A DNA stretch of 19,832 nucleotides, taken from Bacteroidales bacterium (GTDB lineage: Bacteria > Bacteroidota > Bacteroidia > Bacteroidales > JAADJA01). Positions 16,847 through 19,832 of this stretch are shown here, one piece after another. Within the stretch, counting starts at the first letter, position 1. Each line of letters begins with the position of its first letter. The translations under genes and the position numbers were made by a program. The notes under the pieces are model-generated. The model was not told the DNA's origin. It saw only the letters and a program-made list of their open reading frames with translations, and did no database searches. The stretch is from positions 1 to 19,832 of the forward strand of contig JAOZOC010000010.1 in assembly GCA_029933495.1 (NCBI GenBank). The letters run 5' to 3'.

Positions 16847-16879
16847 CAAAGGTACCTGCCGCACCAGTACTACACTCAA
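16847..16879 (-). promoter_or_regulatory. Internal promoter before FKBP gene (TTG-N22-TACCTTTG)
   Basis: On the minus strand, TTG (16879-16877), 22 bases, then TACCTTTG (16854-16847) matches the Bacteroidota consensus. It lies in the 135-bp gap after the outer-membrane channel gene, with a start near 16841 and a leader of about 20 bases. FKBP, adaptor and pump could thus be expressed apart from tetR and the channel gene. Confidence 0.6.
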
Positions 16880-16956
16880 CCCTTTCAGGTTGCCACCCTA
16901 TAAGCTCATAACCACCCATAACGCATAACTCTTAACTCTCAACTAAAAACTCCCCC

Positions 16957-18306
16957 CTACTCTACCCTCGTCAAAATCATTTCAAGGTCGGCTTTCTTAT
17001 TTAGTAAATCAAGAATTGACGTGAGGTATTGAATCTGGCTTACTAAAAACTGATTATATGTTTGCGACAGATTCAGACTTGATGCCATTCCACTCTTATA
17101 TTTAATCTGTGTTTTGTTATAGATTTTTTGAGACTGCTCTACACTCTTCTTTTTATTAAGATATATTAAATATGCATTATCAAATACCGATCTCGCTGTT
17201 TCAACCTTAATTGCCAACCCCTGCTTCAGTTGAGAATCCTTAACCATCAGTTTTTCTATTTCCAGTTTTGCCTTCTGAACTTTATTACTTCGATTACCAC
17301 TACTAAAAATAGGTACCTGTAGTGAAATTCCCAACATTTGAGACTCATACCAATCCCTCCCTGAGACAAAAAAGTTAAAGTCGTCACGCATTGCGCTTTG
17401 CTGATATGAATAAACTGCGCTGAGTGTTGGCATATATTCTGTTTTTTGCAATCTCAGCTTAAGTCCCGAAAGTTTCTCCTGGTCTCTCAATAATTTATAA
17501 TCAATATTCTTTTGTATATCAAACGGGAATTCCAGAAGGTATTGCCTGTTAACAACCGCAAGTATTTCGGCCAGTTTATCTGTCACTACAATTTCCACAG
17601 CAGCCTCAACTCCCATTTGATACTTCAACATATTTTTCGCAATACTCAATTGATTATTGATATTTGTAATGGTTGCCTCAATATCCGAGATCATCAGTTC
17701 AATCTGATCCACATCGGTATCTTCAAGGAAACCACTTTTATAATATGCCTCTGTTTCGACCAGCATATTTTGTAATGTAGCAAGTGTACTGTCGAAGACT
17801 TTTTTATTCTCCTGCAAAATAATTACCGGATAATAGGACTTTGCAATGATATTTTTTATTTCTATTTCGCTCTTAACAACTCCGTCAGCTCTCAAGTCAA
17901 CAAATGCTTTTGCAGTCATCAATCCAACTATGTATTTACCACTAAAAATCAATTGAGAGACAGTTGCGCCAAGGTCACCTGTATGTTGAGTTCCAAACTG
18001 AACAGGAATATCTTCACCCGGCTGGCCAAAAAATTCACCCGGCATTAATGTAGTACGCAATTTCAGATTATTATTATAGTTTATAGTTCCATTAATCTGG
18101 GGCAGTCCCAAAGCAGTGTTCTCTTTAACAGTTCTTTCAGCTATTTCAACATCTGTCCTGCTATTTATAACGTCATAATTATACTCAACTGCATATTGCT
18201 GGGCATCTTTAAGGGAAAAGCTTTTAACCTCCTGTGAATCTACGCTTAATGGCGCAAAACATACGGTGAATAACGATAGTATCGGCAGAAAATATTTCTT
18301 TTTCAT
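16957..18306 (-). CDS. TolC-like outer-membrane efflux protein
   Basis: 449 aa with a signal peptide ending near residue 24 (SVDSQ). Two OEP repeats are visible. Each has long amphipathic helices: first half SLKDAQQYAVEYNYDV, then about 125-225; second half about 270-445, ending KKADLEMIL. Between them are barrel strands: LPQINGTINYNNNL and LGATVSQLIFSGK in the first half, MPTLSAVYSYQQS and LGISLQVPIFSSG in the second. The trimer forms the outer-membrane channel and periplasmic tunnel for the pump. It starts 4 bp after the tetR stop, so the two genes are translationally close and co-transcribed. The FKBP, adaptor and pump genes follow on the same strand. Confidence 0.93.
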   Translation of the reverse strand: MKKKYFLPILSLFTVCFAPLSVDSQEVKSFSLKDAQQYAVEYNYDVINSRTDVEIAERTVKENTALGLPQINGTINYNNNLKLRTTLMPGEFFGQPGEDIPVQFGTQHTGDLGATVSQLIFSGKYIVGLMTAKAFVDLRADGVVKSEIEIKNIIAKSYYPVIILQENKKVFDSTLATLQNMLVETEAYYKSGFLEDTDVDQIELMISDIEATITNINNQLSIAKNMLKYQMGVEAAVEIVVTDKLAEILAVVNRQYLLEFPFDIQKNIDYKLLRDQEKLSGLKLRLQKTEYMPTLSAVYSYQQSAMRDDFNFFVSGRDWYESQMLGISLQVPIFSSGNRSNKVQKAKLEIEKLMVKDSQLKQGLAIKVETARSVFDNAYLIYLNKKKSVEQSQKIYNKTQIKYKSGMASSLNLSQTYNQFLVSQIQYLTSILDLLNKKADLEMILTRVE

Positions 18307-18310
18307 AATT

Positions 18311-18940
18311 TTAAACTTTAAAAGTCAAATTCTCCTTTTGTGCCTCAAAATACTTAATCCCCTTTTTATTGGAGATACCACGAATATGATTCTCAAACAT
18401 CACACGAAAAAGCTCTTCAAACGAAAAGTTCTCCTGCTCCAGAATATACGGATTATACAGATCCTCTATCTTTTCAAAATAAAGGTGTGCAACAACATTG
18501 CTGTTCAAATCACTGCGGTAATATCCTTCCATTATTCCCCTATCAATATTTCGCATAATAAAATCCCTCATTATCTGTTTTTTAAGCTTTTTATGTTCCT
18601 CATAAATCGCAGGAAAATATTTCTCCAACTCAAAAGAAACTATTGGGTTAAATTTCATGAGCTTCTCTCCAACTACCTTGCTCATCTCAAGTAAAATATC
18701 TATGGCATTCATATCAAGAGTCTCAATTTCTTTAATTTTTGCTTTTATATTCGACATACTAAAATCAAGAATCTGTTTCAGGAGGTCATTTTTGTTTTCC
18801 ACGTACTGATAAACTGTTTTCTTTGATATTCCAAGCGATCTGGCTATATCATCCATAGAAACATTGCGAATACCTTTACTCATAAACAACTTCATAGCTC
18901 CCTGAACTATCTGATAATACTTTTCATCACTTTCAATCAT
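18311..18940 (-). CDS. TetR/AcrR-family transcriptional regulator
   Basis: 209 aa. Residues 1-55 form the TetR DNA-binding domain: helix 1 YYQIVQGAMKLFMSKG, then the helix-turn-helix VSMDDIARSLGISKKTVYQYVENKNDLL. The remaining ~150 residues are all-helical ligand-binding and dimerisation sequence, not conserved enough to name a ligand. It is the first gene of the efflux locus, 4 bp before the outer-membrane channel gene. It most likely represses its own promoter and therefore the operon, with an efflux substrate as inducer. The usual regulator-pump arrangement supports this, but no palindromic operator was identified. Confidence 0.9.
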   Translation of the reverse strand: MIESDEKYYQIVQGAMKLFMSKGIRNVSMDDIARSLGISKKTVYQYVENKNDLLKQILDFSMSNIKAKIKEIETLDMNAIDILLEMSKVVGEKLMKFNPIVSFELEKYFPAIYEEHKKLKKQIMRDFIMRNIDRGIMEGYYRSDLNSNVVAHLYFEKIEDLYNPYILEQENFSFEELFRVMFENHIRGISNKKGIKYFEAQKENLTFKV

Positions 18941-18966
18941 AAAAAATAATATTAAATTTCTGTCTG

Positions 18967-18974
18967 CAAAAGTA
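18967..18974 (-). promoter_or_regulatory. -7 promoter element TACTTTTG of the tetR-efflux operon
   Basis: TACTTTTG on the minus strand matches TAnnTTTG and lies 26 bases before the tetR ATG. The -33 region is T-rich (GTTTCC about 23 bases upstream) without an exact TTTG. It is identical to the -7 boxes of lepA and rrf2. Confidence 0.6.
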
Positions 18975-19041
18975 CAATAAATGAAAACGCAGGAAACATT
19001 TTTTTATTATTTCGTTTCCAAAGTTTTATAAAAACAATATT

Positions 19042-19218
19042 TTATTGTGATTGTTGATATTTATCAATTAATTCCAAATATCCGGATTTCTTAAATGTTT
19101 CGTGAATTTGATTTGGATTTTCTGGTTTTCTTATCCATTTATTATTCAGCCAACTATTATTATGTAAATCAAAAAAAGAAGTTTGGGATTCTTCATAATA
19201 TTCAATGTTGTCGATTAC
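19042..19218 (-). pseudogene. Probable 3' remnant of an unidentified gene
   Basis: Reading the minus strand to a TAA at 19042-19044 gives about 56 residues with a coding-like composition (for example DNIEYYEESQTSFFDLHNN and KWIRKPENPNQIHETFKKSG). Further upstream the frame becomes Cys/Phe/Leu-rich, lacks an ATG or GTG, and meets a TGA near 19275. It looks like the C-terminal tail of a protein whose 5' part has been lost. No family was recognised. It lies upstream of the tetR promoter and is more AT-rich than the flanking genes. Confidence 0.35.
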
Positions 19219-19244
19219 ATATTGACAAAAATAACAAAATAAAT

Positions 19245-19358
19245 GGCACTGTTCAAACCGAAATAGCCATCATTTTTGGGGCAATGCTTAAATAGGAAGA
19301 TGTAACAGAAACACTGGCAGTCTCACAAGACTGGGAAAAACTGAACATTAAGAACCTA
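19245..19358 (+). pseudogene. Possible degraded coding fragment interrupted by a stop
   Basis: One plus-strand frame reads GTVQTEIAIIFGAMLK, then TAG (19293-19295), then EDVTETLAVSQDWEKLNIKNL. Both halves look protein-like and are in the same frame, as if a nonsense mutation split a gene. The right half runs into the antisense of the DUF4143 gene end. Short, unnamed and uncertain; chance open sequence is the alternative. Confidence 0.22.
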
Positions 19359-19832
19359 TATAATTTCGCTTATCGTTTTCCAGGGCACCAGCTTGCTTAA
19401 AAAATCTTCGCATGGAATACACTTTATTCCATCTATTTTCAATTTTTCAGAACCTCTGTAAAGAAACAAACATTCGGCAACAGGGTAATCATCCAAAAAA
19501 CTCCTTAATGGTCTTAAGTCCTGCGAACGGATTGAGTCAGAATTTTTCACCTCTATTGCAGTCAATGTATCCCTGCCATAGACAATAAAATCAACCTCTG
19601 TTCCGGATTTTGTTCTCCAGAAATATATTCTGTTTCCGTTGCCGTTATATGCATTCCAGGCGATTATATTTTGTAAAATAAGATTTTCAAGTGCTATGCC
19701 ATCAATTTCCTGCGGGCTATCAAGTGGGCCTGCTGGTCTTATTGCTCTATAAACACCAGCATCAAAAAAGTAAAACTTTTGATGATTAATCAATTGTCTC
19801 TTTGCGCTTTTTGAAAAAACCGGAATTCTGTA
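19356..19832 (-). CDS. AAA/DUF4143-family ATPase, C-terminal part (5' end missing)
   Basis: 158 codons plus the TAG stop are present; the frame stays open to the right edge, so the start lies outside the window. YRIPVFSKSAKR and then KFYFFDAGVYRAI match the junction into the C-terminal DUF4143 region of the 'AAA_14 + DUF4143' family. After this come IALENLILQNI and a nuclease-like patch FWRTKSGTEVDFIVYGRDTLTAIEVKNSD (Glu-Val-Asp, then Glu-Val-Lys, in PD-(D/E)xK style). The ATPase part would lie to the right. Members of this family occur as single genes, often horizontally acquired, and their function is not settled. The TTG at 19793 is not a likely start. Confidence 0.85.
   Translation of the reverse strand, partial: YRIPVFSKSAKRQLINHQKFYFFDAGVYRAIRPAGPLDSPQEIDGIALENLILQNIIAWNAYNGNGNRIYFWRTKSGTEVDFIVYGRDTLTAIEVKNSDSIRSQDLRPLRSFLDDYPVAECLFLYRGSEKLKIDGIKCIPCEDFLSKLVPWKTISEII

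Noticed and set aside
19095..19295. 66-codon plus-strand ORF as an intact small gene
   Set aside because: Its first two thirds are Phe/Tyr/Asn-rich with no gene-like character and overlap the more plausible minus-strand fragment; only its end looks coding, so it is listed as a possible remnant instead.
1..19832. CRISPR array, tRNA or rRNA genes, transposase or integrase genes
   Set aside because: No regularly spaced repeats, no tRNA-like cloverleaf or conserved rRNA sequence, and no recombinase motifs were seen; the non-coding intervals are too short or too AT-rich.

Overview
The window comes from a member of the Bacteroidota. It is AT-rich, and genes lack strong Shine-Dalgarno sequences. 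Several genes are preceded by the Bacteroidota-type -7 element TAnnTTTG. One secreted protein carries a type IX secretion (T9SS) C-terminal sorting domain. The species cannot be told from the sequence.

Layout, left to right. (1) 1-3300, minus: a 1100-codon partial gene that runs off the left edge. It encodes an exported protein with a degenerate peptidase-like N-terminus, a TolB-like beta-propeller and an outer-membrane beta-barrel. (2) 3490-5277, minus: lepA (elongation factor 4), with a promoter placed so that the mRNA is probably leaderless. (3) 5655-8592, plus: a small membrane-anchored four-cysteine protein, then two exported surface-type proteins, one with a coiled-coil C-terminus and one with a T9SS tail, closed by a strong bidirectional terminator. 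(4) 8664-11400, minus: a nitric-oxide module made of an Rrf2/NsrR-like iron-sulfur regulator and a quinol-dependent NO reductase. Both genes have the same 19-bp operator-like sequence upstream (15/19 identical). (5) 11502-18940, minus: a five-gene tripartite efflux locus in the order TetR regulator, TolC-like outer-membrane channel, FKBP-type prolyl isomerase lipoprotein, membrane fusion lipoprotein and RND pump. The FKBP gene has its own internal promoter. (6) 18941-19355: a gene-poor stretch with what look like fragments of dead genes. (7) 19356-19832, minus: the 3' part of an AAA/DUF4143-type ATPase gene that runs off the right edge.

How the genes work together: the Rrf2 protein probably senses NO through a [Fe-S] cluster held by Cys91/98/104 and represses both itself and the reductase that removes NO. 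The TetR protein probably controls the efflux operon directly downstream of it. No RNA genes, CRISPR arrays or complete mobile elements were seen. The least ordinary signals are the shared rrf2/nor operator, the FKBP lipoprotein inside the efflux operon, the RND pump with two extra membrane segments, and the pseudo-peptidase/propeller/barrel fusion.
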